Of a DNA stretch of 64,000 nucleotides, positions 14,009 through 26,378 are shown one piece after another (position 1 is the first letter of the stretch; every line of letters starts with the position of its first letter). Below the pieces are notes generated by a model. It was not told where the DNA came from. It did not search any database and worked only from the letters and a program-made list of their open reading frames with translations. The position numbers and the translations under genes were made by a program. Source of the stretch: Camarhynchus parvulus (Eukaryota; Chordata; Aves; Passeriformes; Thraupidae); contig NC_044582.1 in the NCBI RefSeq assembly GCF_901933205.1, forward strand, positions 18,575,820-18,639,819, in the 5' to 3' direction.

Positions 14009-14090
14009 CCACCCCCTGCCATGGGCTGGGACACCCTCCCCTATCCCAGGTTGCTCCAAGCTCCATCCAGCCTGGCCTTGACACTTAAAG
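14009..14090 (-). mobile_element. CR1 LINE fragment
   Basis: CCACCCCCTGCCATGGGCTG, followed by GGACACCCTCC..ATCCCAGG and the CCATCCAGCCTGGCCTTGAC block, is the complement of the CR1 3' UTR. The terminal segment is missing. Confidence 0.78.
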
Positions 14091-14353
14091 GCCTTTTTAA
14101 GCCACACCATTATACAGAGCCTTCCATATTTTAGCTGGGATTTTCCACTCACTGTATCAGGAAGCTTGTCCAAAAAGCAGCACTGAAAATCCCAATGAAC
14201 ATCCCACAGCAGCACCAGGTAAGTCACAGCACACCTGGAAAACACAGGCATTCATCAACACCAGCTTCAGGGGGAAAAGTATTTTCAATAATTTCATCAG
14301 CAAGAAAATCTCAAATTATCAAAGGAAAAATAAAGAAAAGCTGGTGTGTGGGT

Positions 14354-14640
14354 GGAATCATGGAAAAGCCCTCCAAGGTCATTGAGTCCAACCATTGTCC
14401 AACACTGCCACTGCCACCATTAAATCATGCCCCAAAGAACCACATCTACACATTTTTGAACACCTCCAGGGATGGAGATTCCACCACCTCCCTGTTCCAT
14501 TGGCTGACCACCCTTTCAGGGTGGAATTTTCCCTGATATCCAATCCAAACCTCCCCTGGTGCAACCTGAGGCCATTTCCTCCTGTCCTATCACTTGTTAC
14601 CTGGGGGCAGAGACCAATCCCTGCCTGGCTACAATGCCCA
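14354..14640 (-). mobile_element. CR1 LINE 3'-UTR fragment
   Basis: Starts with CATGGAAAAGCCCTCCAAGG and TCATTGAGTCCAACCATT, the complement of a CR1 3' end. It then runs through CACCTCCAGGGATGGAGATT and CAACCTGAGGCCATTTCCTC, a longer CR1 3'-UTR stretch. Open frames across it (14195-14813 plus, 14379-14564 minus) are repeat-derived. Confidence 0.88.
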
Positions 14641-16504
14641 GTTTGCTTTGGAAAACACAGGGATCAAAATGTGGCACATTCTGGGGCCAAGCAGCAAGAC
14701 ACAAAACCTGCAGAAATCACTGGATCATATTTTTGGATCCTGCCTTAAGGGATGTGAGAGATGAAAATGTAGCAGCTGGTAAAAAATTATTAAAAAGAGT
14801 AAGGCAGAGATGAGGAAATACTGAAACTGCCAGGAGAAAAAAAGAAAAGGAACAAAGACATGGAAAAAAGACACTCAATCTGCCAAAGTTTACACAATTT
14901 CATAAAATGTACAAGTGAAGCAGAGAGAAAGGGGAAAGAGCAAACCAAGCAGCTCGTGGCTGGGCTGGGGGTGCAGCACACAGGTGATTGCAGCTCATCC
15001 CCAGCTCTGGGGGTCAGCGTGTCCTGCCCTCCCTCCCAGGGCCCCTGTGCAGTTCATTCCAGCTCCCCTGTCGGCCAATTCCTCCTGGTCACACAGTGCC
15101 AGTCCCAAGGGCTTCATATCCATGTCCCCTTTTGGCCAAGAACACCTGAATCCCACCATGAACAAACCATCCCTCATCCCTTCATGGACAGAAATGGACA
15201 GTCGTGGACAGAAACACTGATTTTTCCAAATGGAAATTTCTCTGTTGTTGATGGCAAAACACTGCTGTGCATTTTTTGGTTTTTTCTGTTTAATTTTATT
15301 CATGAGCTGAAGTGACTTTGGGCAGTCACAAACCGATTTTTCACTGTGCTCTGAACAGATGGTTGTTCCAAGAATACCAGCATCCTGGCAGTGTCAAACA
15401 GCCTTGACCTTCCCAAGCAGCACTGCAGACTTTTCGTTAGAAGGAAAGAAATAAAGAACTGCTCACATAGTCCCATTTTTTTTCTGGATTATTAAACACA
15501 GTGGACAACGCAGGCACAAACTGTGCTCAAGGAAAAACTGAGATTTGGCCTCAGAGAAGCAGGAATGGCTTCTGGAATCACTGGTGGTGCACAGACAACC
15601 CCAAGGTCACATCAGCCCCTCCTGCAGCAGCAGAAGAGTGAAGAGATGTGAGCCCCCCACATCATCTCCAGCTCATCCAGCCCTCAGGAGCTGCTGTGCA
15701 AAGCCCAAAGAAAAACCACAAAATATCCCAATTCTCAAGTTCAGGCTTTATCCAGCAAGGGTCCAGTTACAATTTCCCAGTTATATAGCTGGAGTTCATC
15801 GTGAGCCTTCAGCAACCGAGGGCTGGCACAGCATTGGGGACCTTTGCAGACTGAGCCTTCAGAGGGAAGGCAGCTCATTTTGTTCTGCTTTTGAATTTTT
15901 TTTAGAGATATAATCCTATTTTTAAGATAATTTAAATATCATCTGTGCTTAGTTCTCTAGAAGCCACATTTAAAAAAAAAACTAAGTCAATTTTACTGCA
16001 GTTAAATCCCCATGTCCTTAATCTCCAGGAAGAGAAGGCTGGGGTTCCTTCCTGGAGACAATCCTGCTTTTTTAGCACACGTGAATTATTTTGTACCTGA
16101 TTGGCGTCTATCAAGAGATAAAAATTTGGGGGCAGCACCTAGGGAGCAGCTGCTGTCACGAGATCAATACCTCATTATGGATTAAACATAAAAGTTAAGC
16201 CATCCTTAGTTCCCAGCTGACAAAGAGTGGCATAAATTCCACCGGCATTTGGGGGATTTTGTGCAAATTACTCCAGTGACCTCCTGCTAAGAGCAGGTGA
16301 GGAGCTGTCACCCTTCCAGCCAGCACTGCCTGGGAGCTCTGAAGCATCACAGAGGGATTTGGGACAAGCCCAGGGCTAGGCAGAGGAAGGGAGCCCAGTA
16401 ATCCCAGCTGGCATCCCTGGCTGGCAGGGGAGGATTCCGAGGGATGGCGGCCGGCGCTCAATGCGTTCTTCTCAGGGTCTCTGCTGCTCACAGTGACTTT
16501 GAGG
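14641..16504. other. Unique noncoding DNA, no feature seen
   Basis: Mixed composition with short A- and T-runs (15475, 15900, 15970). The 151-codon frame at 14860-15315 has no recognisable domain or splice context and I do not call it a gene. Confidence 0.5.
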
Positions 16505-17080
16505 TACATTAGAAAGTCTCTTTTCCCAGCCTGGCAGTTGGAGAAGGAGTCAGAGCTCTTCAGTTCTCAGTCTCAAGGTTGTTTATTGTATCTTATCTAT
16601 AAAATTCTTTCTCCTGTGCAGCCCAGGTCTGCTCAGCAGGACAGACAGAGGCACTCTGCCTCCCCTGGGGTGGTGTTATCTTTTTATACTAAAAACTACG
16701 TGTACAATGTTTACAATTACTTTCTAATACCTATCATCTATGTTAGACAGTGAGCTTCTACTCTAAACCAATCCAAAAGTGCCACCATCACAGCAGAAGA
16801 TGGAGGCCAAGAGGAAGGAGGAGAAAGGCTGGACACGTCCAGATTCCTCCATGTTGCTCCCTGAACCCCCATTCTAAAAATCCCCAAAAATCTATTTTTC
16901 ACCCTGTGATAAATTCACTATCATTCTACTTAAACTGCCGTGGCTTGCAGATCCTCATGTAAGGTTGGTAATTTGCTCCATGGGTCATAATCAAACCCAC
17001 AACTGTCTTGGGCTCTGTGCCAGGGTCTCTGAGCCCCTGGCAGGGGTCCTGCAGTCCAGAGGGATGTCCTGAATTCTGAC
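16505..17080 (-). mobile_element. ERV fragment, family Y (LTR plus adjoining sequence)
   Basis: The reverse complement of this segment aligns over most of its length with 53795-54340. Shared landmarks, read on the minus strand, are: a block ending in two close stop codons; a GTGAATTTRTCACAGGGTGA junction that may be the 5' edge of the LTR; a TATA box (TATAAAAA, complement at 16681-16688); and a poly(A) signal AATAAA (complement at 16582-16587). The two copies are clearly diverged, so this is an old insertion. The exact ends and any target-site duplication are not visible. The retroviral class is not assigned. Confidence 0.72.
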
Positions 17081-17639
17081 ACGTTCTGAAGACAACGTGT
17101 GAGGAGTGCTTGGGTTAAAGCAGCTGGCAGCTGAAGCACTGCTCTGGAGCAGGAGGCAATTACAGATGGATCAAGTGTGAACACTTCTGAGTGAAATCCC
17201 TTCCATTTGGAGGCGACTGAAGTGACGGAAGATCTCGGGAAAAGGCAAATCCAGCTCTTTAGAGCAGAGCAGTTCCTTGATGCCAGCTGCCCTGGGTGCT
17301 CTCTGCCTTTTAATGCTGTTGAGAACCACTCATTACTCCTCTGCCTCAGAGGTTTAACTAATTCCCAGCAAAGCTTTGTACCCAGGGAGAAGAAAGCTCC
17401 GCTCAGAGGCCCAGCACTGAGCCTCCAGCAGGACGTGGGCAGGGGAACCAGTTGGCTCCTCTTTTACATAAGGAACAAAATGGAAAAACCAAAGGCTCAG
17501 AGGCTGTGGGAGCACAGGGAAAAAACCCAGAATTTAGATTCAGAAATGCTTAGGATGCCGAACAGTGGAAGAGTCTTGGTCTAAAAACAGTGGGTGTGGG
17601 TAGGGGGCACATTTGCCCCTAACCACGACAGAAATATGG
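17081..17639. other. Unique noncoding DNA, no feature seen
   Basis: A 125-codon frame (17207-17584, plus) shows no recognisable family. Nothing else is noted. Confidence 0.45.
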
Positions 17640-17905
17640 GGGGGCTTCCTGGTTCATGCCACTGATGGCAAGGGACAGGGCCTGCAGCTGTGCCAGGGAA
17701 GGTTTGGGAAAGATTCTTCACTGCAAGAGTGGTTAAGCATTGGGATGGGCTCCCCAGAGAAGTGGAGGAGTCACCATCCCTGGAAGTGCTCAAAAAACCA
17801 AGCAGAGGTGGCACTTGGTGACATGGCTCAGGTGACATGGTGGCCAAAGGTTGGAACTGATGACCTTAGAGCTCTTTTCCAGCCCTACTGGTTCAATGAT
17901 TTGAT
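17640..17905 (+). mobile_element. CR1 LINE 3'-UTR fragment
   Basis: Sense CR1 blocks appear in order: GCAAGGGACAGGGCCTGCAG, CTGTGCCAGGGAAGGTTTGG, CACCATCCCTGGAAGTGCTC and GATGACCTTAGAGCTCTTTT. It ends with CCAGCCCTACTGGTTCAATG, a CR1-type 3' tail. Confidence 0.87.
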
Positions 17906-19593
17906 GTGTCCAGCTTGGAGAGACAGATCCAAGACAGTAAAAATGCAGCACCAACATTCCATGTTCAGCCTAAAACCCAGCAATTTTCCTGCACTGGTGT
18001 CCTCAGTTTCCCGCCATTTCCCACTGCTAATTTCACCTCTTAATTATTTAATGATTTGTGGAAAATAGGAGGAATGATGAAACCTCTCTTCCCTCTCAGC
18101 ATGTGATAAAATGAAACCATCCAAGCAACGATCCAAACTCCACTAAGTGGAAATTTGGCCCCTGCAAAAATTCATCCTGGGTTTTTTCTGCCTTCACCAT
18201 TTTCCTTCAGCTGTCAGAGCACAAGATGAAATAAGATTCTATATTCCTAGTGCCATCTGCATTCCAAAATCTCCTACTGATCAATGCAAGTGTCCAAAGA
18301 ACACTTCCAATTTGTCACAATAACCTTCAAAACTTGACAGAAAATCATGCAACTTATTTCTTTCGGATCTCTCTGTATCTTGTGATTATTTATACTTTGC
18401 CAATACAATTCTAAACATTTTCCTTTGCATTTCCTGTATTTCTCAGAAGAACTCAGAAGTTAAAACCTGCAATGGGTTTATTTTCCTCTCTGTGTTCCTG
18501 TTTTGTATTTCTGGACATTTAAGAAACACTGGAATGACTGCACTTGGAGCAGGACCAAAAATGTGCTTGAAAAGGCTTCAAACTGACACATCTCAGAATA
18601 TCAATAATCTGGCTGCTTTGCTCAATTCCACTTGTTCTGCTTTTCTCTTTTATAACAGATTTTAGATTTTAGTGGGAACAATTGCACTGAAAAAGTGAGG
18701 TTTAAGCGTCAAGCACAAGAATCCTGTTTGAAAACTTTCACTTTAGCCTTTAAGGACGTGAAAAAAAATGAAATGCCAGAGCTCTGAACTCCCTGAGTGA
18801 GGTGCTCAGTGAGCTGAGGAGTCAGGGGAGGCTCTGCCCAGGTGTTCCCTGTGGGTGTTGTTGCTGGCACTGAGCTGCTGGGTGAAGCTCACCCTGTGTG
18901 GTGCCACCTCTCCTTCTCCTGCACATCTGGCCAGCTGTGAGGGGCCCAGCTGTGGGCACCTGCTGGGGCAGATGCTGCTCTGGCCACTTCCACCCCTTCA
19001 GTGAACCGCAGTGAGGGGAGGAGGCATCAAAGCTGATGGGAGAGATAAATTCAGAGCTGTGAGCAGCCCCTGCACCCAGCAGGAGCCAGGAAGAAGCCTG
19101 ATCTGCTGGGAACAGGGACCCCAGAGCTTTGAGAGGCTGCAGGGAGCAGCTCCCCCTGCTCCCAGCACAGAGCATGGCTGAAATGCACTGGGAAATGCAG
19201 ATTGCACTGCAAGGCTATAAAAAGCTCCTTTTAAACAGCAGCTCCAGAGCTTCACCAGGGACAGTTTTCTGGGACACTGGGCAGAGCCCTGGGATGAGCT
19301 TGTAAAGGTCGAGCCATAAGCAACTGTCTGTCCAAATTTTATCACTGGGAGCTAATAAACAAACAAAAAAAAAAGTGTAGGAAACAGTCAATAGCCATTA
19401 CCAACCACAAGAACAGGTCCTGCAAAAAAGAACTCAACAAATCAGCGGTGCCTGTGCTAAGGAACCCATCAGAGAGTTCATGGAACCTGGAGAGCAAATC
19501 CAGTGGCTGCTGCTTTAAATACTGCACTTGCATTAAAAATTCATCAGAGTATTTATAGCCAAGTTAAAATAAAGCACCAAAACACAGCCCCAT
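17906..19593. other. Unique noncoding DNA, no feature seen
   Basis: AT-rich to about 18780, then GC-rich to 19200. The overlapping minus-strand frames at 18822-19345 have no identifiable product. An A-run lies at 19365. Confidence 0.5.
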
Positions 19594-19676
19594 GGAAGGA
19601 AGGGAAGGGGAGGAAAAAGGAAAGGAAGGAAGGGAAGGAGGATAGGGAAAGGGAAAGGGAAAGGGAAAGGGAAAGC
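19594..19676 (+). repeat. Polypurine tract, (GGAAG)n to (GGGAAA)n
   Basis: About 80 bp are almost pure purine on the plus strand, interrupted by a single T (in GATAGG). The 3' part is a clean hexamer array of GGGAAA from about 19645. Such mirror-like purine tracts can form triplex (H-DNA) structures. Confidence 0.9.
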
Positions 19677-20339
19677 AGTTCCTTTGACAACAGTTGATGG
19701 GAAGAGTTTAAAGCTCACCCAAACACTGGGAAAAAAATATCAATTCCCAGCTCTGCCCACTGCACAGCAATGCTGTCCTTTGACTGTAAGGACTCTCAAA
19801 CTGAAATTCAGCTTCTCCAGAGCAAAACTGCACAAAATTATTCCAGCCAGAAGAACCCACACATCTTCTTTGCCCAAGCAGACCTGCAGCACAGAAATGC
19901 AGCAGAGCAGCTCAATTACCAACAGTTAAAGCACAGCAGGATCTCCAGTTTTCTAATTGAATACACTCAGTTACAAGCAATAAATAAAATAAAGAGAACA
20001 TCTCGAATGAATAAAAACATACCTTTGAATAAAAAATATTCTCATTAGGGGAAATGATGACTGCTACCAAAAAAATCACCGAGCTACTTCTGTGACAGGC
20101 AATTTTTAATCAAAGACAGTTCTATGCAAATTAAGGAAAGCAAATCTCTAAAGGAATAATAGTCTGCCTTAATAGTCCTATCCTTTTTCCTGTAGAGCTG
20201 CTATGGATGCTCTGTTATAATTGGTGCTATATGCTGTCCTTCCAAGCTTGTTGCATATTTTTCAAAGCAAGGATGTAACATTTTTTAAAAAAATTAAAAA
20301 TTATAAAATTTAGATTTTGAGGCAGTCTGCAGAATGACA

Positions 20340-20686
20340 TTCCAAATGTCATTTATATACATCTATATAATATTATATATGTATAGATATAATTATATAC
20401 CTATAATTCTAATATATATTATATGTTACATATTAAATATTGTATATTAAATATTACGTATATTGTATATATTATATTATATATCTAGTATCTATTATAT
20501 ATTTATATGACATACAACATATTATAAATTATAAATTATATATTACATATTATATATTATATATTATATATTATATATTATATATTATATATTATATATT
20601 ATATATTGTATATTGTATATTATATATTGTATATTGTATATTATATATTGTATATTTATATTTATATTTATATAATTCTAATAAAT
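20340..20686. repeat. AT-only island with (ATTATAT)n heptamer
   Basis: Nearly pure A/T for about 340 bp. It is irregular at first and becomes a regular 7-bp repeat (ATTATAT) at about 20535-20640 with scattered T-to-G changes. No family-X LTR sequence flanks it, unlike the other large AT arrays of the window. The tyrosine- and isoleucine-rich open frame across it is an artefact of the repeat. Confidence 0.9.
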
Positions 20687-21344
20687 GATCAGTGTGGAAC
20701 ACTGTTAGGGGATTAAAACTACAGGCTCCTGCCATTGTACATAAAATTCTCGGGGCTCTGTTGGTCACAAGGATCCACATTCAGAGCCTGTGCTGATCTC
20801 ACAATTCCTGCCATCCATTGCAGCTCTTGGAGAAGCTCCACTCTACCTTTACAGCCCCTCACTCGGGCTGAGCAGGACAAGAATTTCACCATGGGGCACT
20901 CCCTGTGAGATCCAGAAAAATCCTGTGATTTTGTGGGGACCAAAGCATCCCAGGATGAGCTAAACACTGAATTTCTGCTGAACCACAGCTCCACACATCC
21001 TGTCATGTATGATACCAGCATGGCAATTTATTCTCCAGCTGCCACAAGCACTAATGAATTTAGTACCCACCTGGAAATGCAGTGTGGAGTTCCAGGGTGT
21101 CTCAGGCATGGGCAGTTCTTGGGGAAGGATTAATCTTCATTTCACAGCTCACCAGGCTCATTGCAATGGTGGTGGCACTTTACTGCTGGCTGTGGGACCT
21201 GGAGGAAACAAGGAAAGTATTTAAATATTTGCAGTGGGATTTTGTTTTTTCAAGTTCACATTCAAGTTTTAGAAAATTCCTGGTTTTCCTCACTGGGAAA
21301 GAACTTAGAATTTTAGGGGAATATTCCACAGTGATTTGCAGCTC
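20687..21344. other. Unique noncoding DNA, no feature seen
   Basis: Moderate GC with no recognised repeat. Overlapping frames on both strands have no known product. Confidence 0.5.
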
Positions 21345-21402
21345 ATAAGAAGTTTAGCTTGGAAAAGATCATCAAGTCCAATGATTAACTTGCTAAGATT
21401 GA
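21345..21402 (-). mobile_element. Short CR1-like fragment
   Basis: GCTTGGAAAAGATCATCAAG followed by TCCAATGATTAAC resembles the complement of a CR1 3' end ('ggttggaaaagacctcaagatcatcgagtccaacc'). The match is short. Confidence 0.6.
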
Positions 21403-22295
21403 GATGTTGAGGGTGTACAACCTGCTCAACAAAAATTAATTTTAACAATTAATAATGGCTGAGGAGTTCAAAAATAGGGGTTTTTTTTCTGTTCTAAACA
21501 AAGTTTTGCCTGATTAATGGTGTTACCTGGGAGGAGACAACCAGCTTTATTTATTTTATTCTTCAGCTGCCTCCAAAGTGGTGTCATATCTTATCTATGA
21601 AACAGCAATCAGCTGCTCCACTATTGGCACAGGTGGCTGCTCATCCCCATGTTCTTATCAGAGCAATGCAAAATGAAAAATATTGAAAAGAGACCCAGTA
21701 AAACACTTGAGGTGCACGTTGGGCCAGGGAGTTTAAACCTTCCTTGGATTTGTCCTCCAATCTACTGTAAAGTTTATTTTAAAGTTAGCAGTCTATTTGG
21801 AGTTATGATTAATGGTTTTGAAAGGGCTTTTTTAGTTTTTTATTCAGCTGCTCCTCCCAACAAAGGATTTAGAATTAATTCACATCATCCAGCTCCTTCC
21901 TTAATGGATTTTTAAGGTCCACTGCAAAGAATCAATCAATAGGAGGCTGAGAGCTCTGGCGTGTAATGCATCCAGCCCCACCAGAGCAGGGCGAGGACCT
22001 TCAGCTGCATTTATTGGAATTATTTGCAGTGATTAAGAAAAGCAGAATAATCATTTGCATTCACTCAATTCAGGGTGCAAAGAGAGTGACTTGAGAAGTA
22101 CCAAAAGTTGGGATTATTTTGTGTTTCAAGAGGATTTTGTGAATCTTCCCTCAGAAATGTAAATGCTGCTGCGCTGAATGTGTTCCTGTCAGGGAACATC
22201 TCATTTCCAGGGCACTATTTCCAGGACGAAGTGGCATTTGCAGGTTAATTTTGTACCTGGAATGACTGCAAAAATCACTCCTGGAACTGGCTAGC
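21403..22295. other. Unique AT-rich noncoding DNA
   Basis: AT-rich throughout. No repeat family or exon is recognised. Confidence 0.5.
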
Positions 22296-22397
22296 AGAAC
22301 AAGGAAATTCAAGCATTTCCGTGTATTTTCTCCACTTTTTTTCCTGCTATTGATTGTTTTCTTTTATTGATAACAATTAAAGAAAATTAACATTTTT
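22296..22397 (+). repeat. Direct repeat R1, copy 1 (about 100 bp)
   Basis: From AGAACAAGGAAATTCAAG to AGAAAATTAACATTTTT, this segment matches 26379-26480 with only scattered differences and one 3-bp indel, in the same orientation. Homology stops sharply on both sides. I do not recognise the family. It may be an unclassified interspersed repeat or a local duplication. Confidence 0.85.
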
Positions 22398-24745
22398 AAA
22401 CTCCATTTCACAGTTTTTTGGTTTTTTTTAATAAATCAAATTAAAAATAAAAAAAAAACCAGCCCTGTGTGCACAGAGAAGCTGCCACTGACTGAGCTGG
22501 AATGGGGTTAGGGGAGGGATGAAGATTTTTGGGAATGACATCAGAAAGAAAAGACTTGGACAAACTGGAAAAGCCTTTTTTTGAAACACAGCCTTTGTGA
22601 ACTTTTCAGTTACCAAAAGAAATAACAAGAATTGGTCACTTCAATGGCCCCTAAATACTTAATTCACTGTACAGAATAAAACAAGAAATCTGTAAACCTC
22701 TAAAAAATAATCAGGTTCAAATATAACAACAATTTTGAGAACTCTTGAGATAAAAAAATATTAATTTCTCCTTTCATTTTGATTTCCAAAGGCTGCTTTC
22801 CATTGATTTCATTGCTCTAGACAAACACAACATCTATGCAAAATCACACATTCAAATTTGGGCCACAAAAATCCAAAAGTCTTTATTTTTCCTCTGATTC
22901 TCCAAAGAGGTGACAAGAACTCCACAATTTTTAATGCTTAAACCTTTTATGGGGAAAATTCCTCTTAAAAAATAGCTGTGCCCTGGAAGATACATTGAAT
23001 TCCTGATCTTGAAAGTCCTAGAGAGGGCAAAGAACAGCTGTGCCATGTCCAAGGAATCAAAAAATAGCATCAGATATTTCATGTGAGCAATATCCAAACT
23101 TTATCTCTTGCAGCAACAATAAAATAGGCTGAGATGTGGCTGGGATCGAGCTAAAGGTCTGAGCTGAAAAATACAAACCTCTAGGGGACAGCAGGAAAAA
23201 ATGGAATTATTGCAAGAATTAGTTCCTTCTGGAAACAAAGTCAGCATGTGCAAAGATGAGGTTTTGCTGTAACATCCTGGAGTTTGTTCCTGGTATTGCT
23301 CAAGGACTTTCAGGTGAAATTCAATCAATGGACAGGCAAATCTCCTCTCCCTGCTCAGGAGCACACAGCTCTGAAAACCACCAGCATTTCCCTCCTGCTC
23401 AGGCAACAGCTTGAGAAAGAGAATTTTTGGCCAAAGTTGCTGTATCTGCAGAGATTTGCACAACAGCCACTGCTTTCCAAATATTTACAGCATCTGAATA
23501 TTCTTTAATTGGCTCCTTTCCTCTGCTGACCTGCCTGGTTGCTCACTTGGTGCAATTCATTATCTGTGGAACACAATCAGGTTTTTTTGGGAGGAATGAA
23601 CACAAAAAGGGCTGTTCCCTGCCTGTCTGTCTTTGCCCTCTGCCCATCCAGGCTGCAGCTCCCTCTCCTTTGTCCATAACACATCAAAAGCTGCAGGTCA
23701 GGAGCAGGATGTGGGTGGGTGATCCATCAGGAGCACAATAAACTGTGAGACCCCAAAGATGCTCATCCAGCAGGGCTAATCCTGGCACTGGGGCTCCATT
23801 TTCCAGCCAGAGCTCCCTCATGGATGCTGCAGCACTGCTCTGAAAGATTTTGTGGTAAATCACAGAGCATTTCACAGGGGGGGAGATGAGACAAATAATC
23901 CTGCAATAAAAATGCAGCAGGTTTTGCTACCTGGGCTATTCCTCTCTCTCTGACACGACTTTCACCCCAATACAAATGAAAATGAAAATCCACACATGAG
24001 CTTTCACTGAAAGGATCATAGAGCATAAAATTCCACTTAAAATAAGGAATGGTCCATTTTCCTGCTGTTTGTACTTATCTCTGGAGCAGGTTTTCATTAA
24101 AGCACCCTGGGATGGGCTGTCCCACAGGGAGGTGCCCTGGGCACTCTGGAGTTCTGTACATTTTACCCTCCACTCTGGATCCTTTACAGGAGATTAATTG
24201 GCTCTGTGTTTATGTAAATAGGGAAGCCAAGATTCCAGTGCATCCTTCTCCATAAATTAAAAACAATGCTTTCCTGCAGTTATGGCTGTAAAGGGGAAAT
24301 AGACCTTGACTGGATGTAATGAGGCATTTGTGTTTGCAGTAACCAGAATTTACTGTTACTGCTCCAAGAACCATCACTCCTTGTTTAGGCTCTTAAGTGA
24401 CAATAAGTGTGCCTAAAATAAATTTTAATGAACCCTCCTGGGTCACCTTACTGAATTTATGGGGCATAATCCAGCATTATTTGAAATAACAGTGAACTCT
24501 GGGGCCGTGGGGAGCAGTTCCAGCCTCTGGTTGCCTCCCTCAGGTAAGACACAGCAATTCCTGAGGGGCCTGGCTTTGGAAAGGTGACCCAGAGCTGAGC
24601 TTTGGCTCTCTGGAGAGGCCACCAAAGGTCCTTTGAGTGGTGGCAGATGGAGCATGGAGCTGCTGCTGTGCTTGTCTCAGAGAAGGGTGTGGGGTAATGC
24701 TGGAGCTGAGTGGGGGCTGCTGGTCAGGACAGGGAGGATGCAGGA
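22398..24745. other. Unique noncoding DNA
   Basis: AT-rich from 22400 to 23110, mixed afterwards. Short frames at 23101-24026 show no recognisable product, and no repeat family is identified. Confidence 0.5.
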
Positions 24746-24751
24746 TCCCAA

Positions 24752-25324
24752 TGCTGTGGTGGTGTTGGGAGGGTCCCCAGGATGAGGTGAGAGATGAGAA
24801 TTTGACTCCAAGTTCTAAGAAGGCTATATTATATTATGTTATATTATATTATGTTATATTATATTATATTATATTATATTATATTATATTATATTATATT
24901 ATATTATATTATATTATATTATATTATATTATATTATATTATATTATATTATATTATATTATATTATATTATATTATATTATATTATATTATATTATATT
25001 ATAATCACATTATATTACATTATATTATATCATATCATATCATACATCATATCATATCATAATGAAATACTAAAACTATACTAAAGAAAGAGAAAGGAGC
25101 CATCAGAAGGCGAGCAAGGAATGAATACTAAAAACCTGTGACACACTCAGAGAGCCTGACACAGCTGGCTGTGATTGGCCATTAATTAAAACCAATTCAC
25201 ATGTTTGGATAAACAATCTCCAGGCCACATTCCAGAGGAGAAAACTTGGAGAAGCTGAGGCCTCTCGTCTTCCCAGGAGAAGAAATCCTGGCAAAGGGAT
25301 TTTTAATAAAATATCACTGTGACA
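24752..25324 (-). mobile_element. Solo LTR, family X, with expanded pentamer array
   Basis: On the minus strand it starts TGTCAC (25319-25324 complement) and ends ...CACCACCACAGCA. A perfect 6-bp target-site duplication TCCCAA flanks it (24746-24751 and 25325-25330). The body matches the other family-X LTRs: the CCAAT-box segment (GGCCAATCACAGCC complement near 25160-25180), the AAGCCTTCTGATGGCTCC-like block, and the terminal block near 24760-24820. No internal retroviral sequence is present, so it is a solo LTR. Six-base duplications are usual for class II (ERVK-like) integrases, so that class is likely but unproven. Confidence 0.9.
24825..25062 (+). repeat. (ATATT)n array inside family-X LTR
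   Basis: About 190 bp of nearly perfect 5-bp repeat, T-rich on the plus strand. A degenerate tail carries the variants ATTAC and ATC(AT) (24825-25013 regular, 25014-25062 degenerate). It sits between the AGAAGGCT block and the TAAAACTATACTAAAGAAAG block of the LTR. The isoleucine/tyrosine open frames are repeat artefacts. Confidence 0.95.
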
Positions 25325-25330
25325 TCCCAA

Positions 25331-26378
25331 GCCCACTGCAGCCTCCCCAAGGAGTCTCCTTTACCCTCCCAGCTAACAGGGTTTTGGTAGATACTAAATT
25401 CAAGGAGTTTTCTCCAAAAGCTGAGCTGCAGTTCCCTCCCAAGCACTGAGCAGGGAAGGAGGGCAGGGAGGGAGTCAGGGAAGGGACAGAACCCCCTGGG
25501 ATCCCAGGGCTGAGAGGGAAATCCAAAGTTAAAGTCAAATAAATCAAGAAATGCTGTTGCCTGCAAGGAGACGAGCTAATCCCTGCAGGCAAGCCCTCAG
25601 TTTTCCCATTCCCTCTCAATCCATCAGGGAAGCAGCTCCCAAAAAAAGGTGAGGACGTTTTCCTTTCCAATTAAAGTATTGCACTTACATAACATTCCTG
25701 CTTTCCACTCCATTGTGCCTGCTCCTCACTTGAGCAGCTTATCTGGGTGATCCAGATTTCTTTATCCACCTTTGTATCTCGTTCCAAGGGAGCTGGGCAG
25801 AATTTCAATACAGGACCAGAGTGGTTTTTAGAAAAGCTTCCCAGCCCCATTGTGTATCTGAGCAGTGGGTATGAGGTGCAGGCCATTGTCATGCTGCCCT
25901 CCTTCATCTTCCTGAAGAGAAAAATAGAAAAATGCTTGAATTTTTAACCTATTTCTCAGGAAAATAAAAGCCTGACCTCTATGCAGTGCCTAAAGCCTAA
26001 GCTTGAAATAATGAGTTATTATTTCATTCATCTGTAGTTAAGGGCCAGGGGATGTTACACAAAGAAATGTGCTCGTCACACGAGCCTTCATTATGGAATG
26101 TGCTCTTCTATTTATTAAAAGTAATATTAACACTGCTGCTATTTATTTAATGCTTTTTCCTCTGCAGAGCCCTTTTTAGGCTTTAGCTAATTAATGTAAT
26201 GACTTGGGATATTTCAAGTGGGTCTCTCGTGAGCAGAGCTGAGGGAGGGCTCTGTTCAGGGCAAGGAAAATAAATAATTGTTGTGCTCTGTGCTCTCTCC
26301 CAGGCAGGCCCACACCTCCAGCTCCTCTGGCCTCTGCAGAGGGGCCAGGCTGAGGCCAGGGCTGGTGTTTTGGCAAAT
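25331..26378. other. Unique noncoding DNA; possible conserved segment 26000-26215
   Basis: No repeat family is identified. The part 26000-26215 is AT-rich, complex in sequence and rich in homeodomain-type TAAT cores (for example TTTAGCTAATTAATG), so it is a plausible conserved noncoding element. This is a guess from composition only. Confidence 0.35.

Noticed and set aside
24058..24175. Possible CR1 fragment (CACCCTGGGATGGGCTGTCC)
   Set aside because: The resemblance is limited to short GC-rich words with no ordered blocks.
24637..25084. Long isoleucine/tyrosine/leucine open frames (also at 32614-32925, 40354-40731, 61884-62075 and 20440-20688)
   Set aside because: A 5-bp or 7-bp AT repeat without in-frame stops stays open in several frames. 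These are translations of microsatellites.
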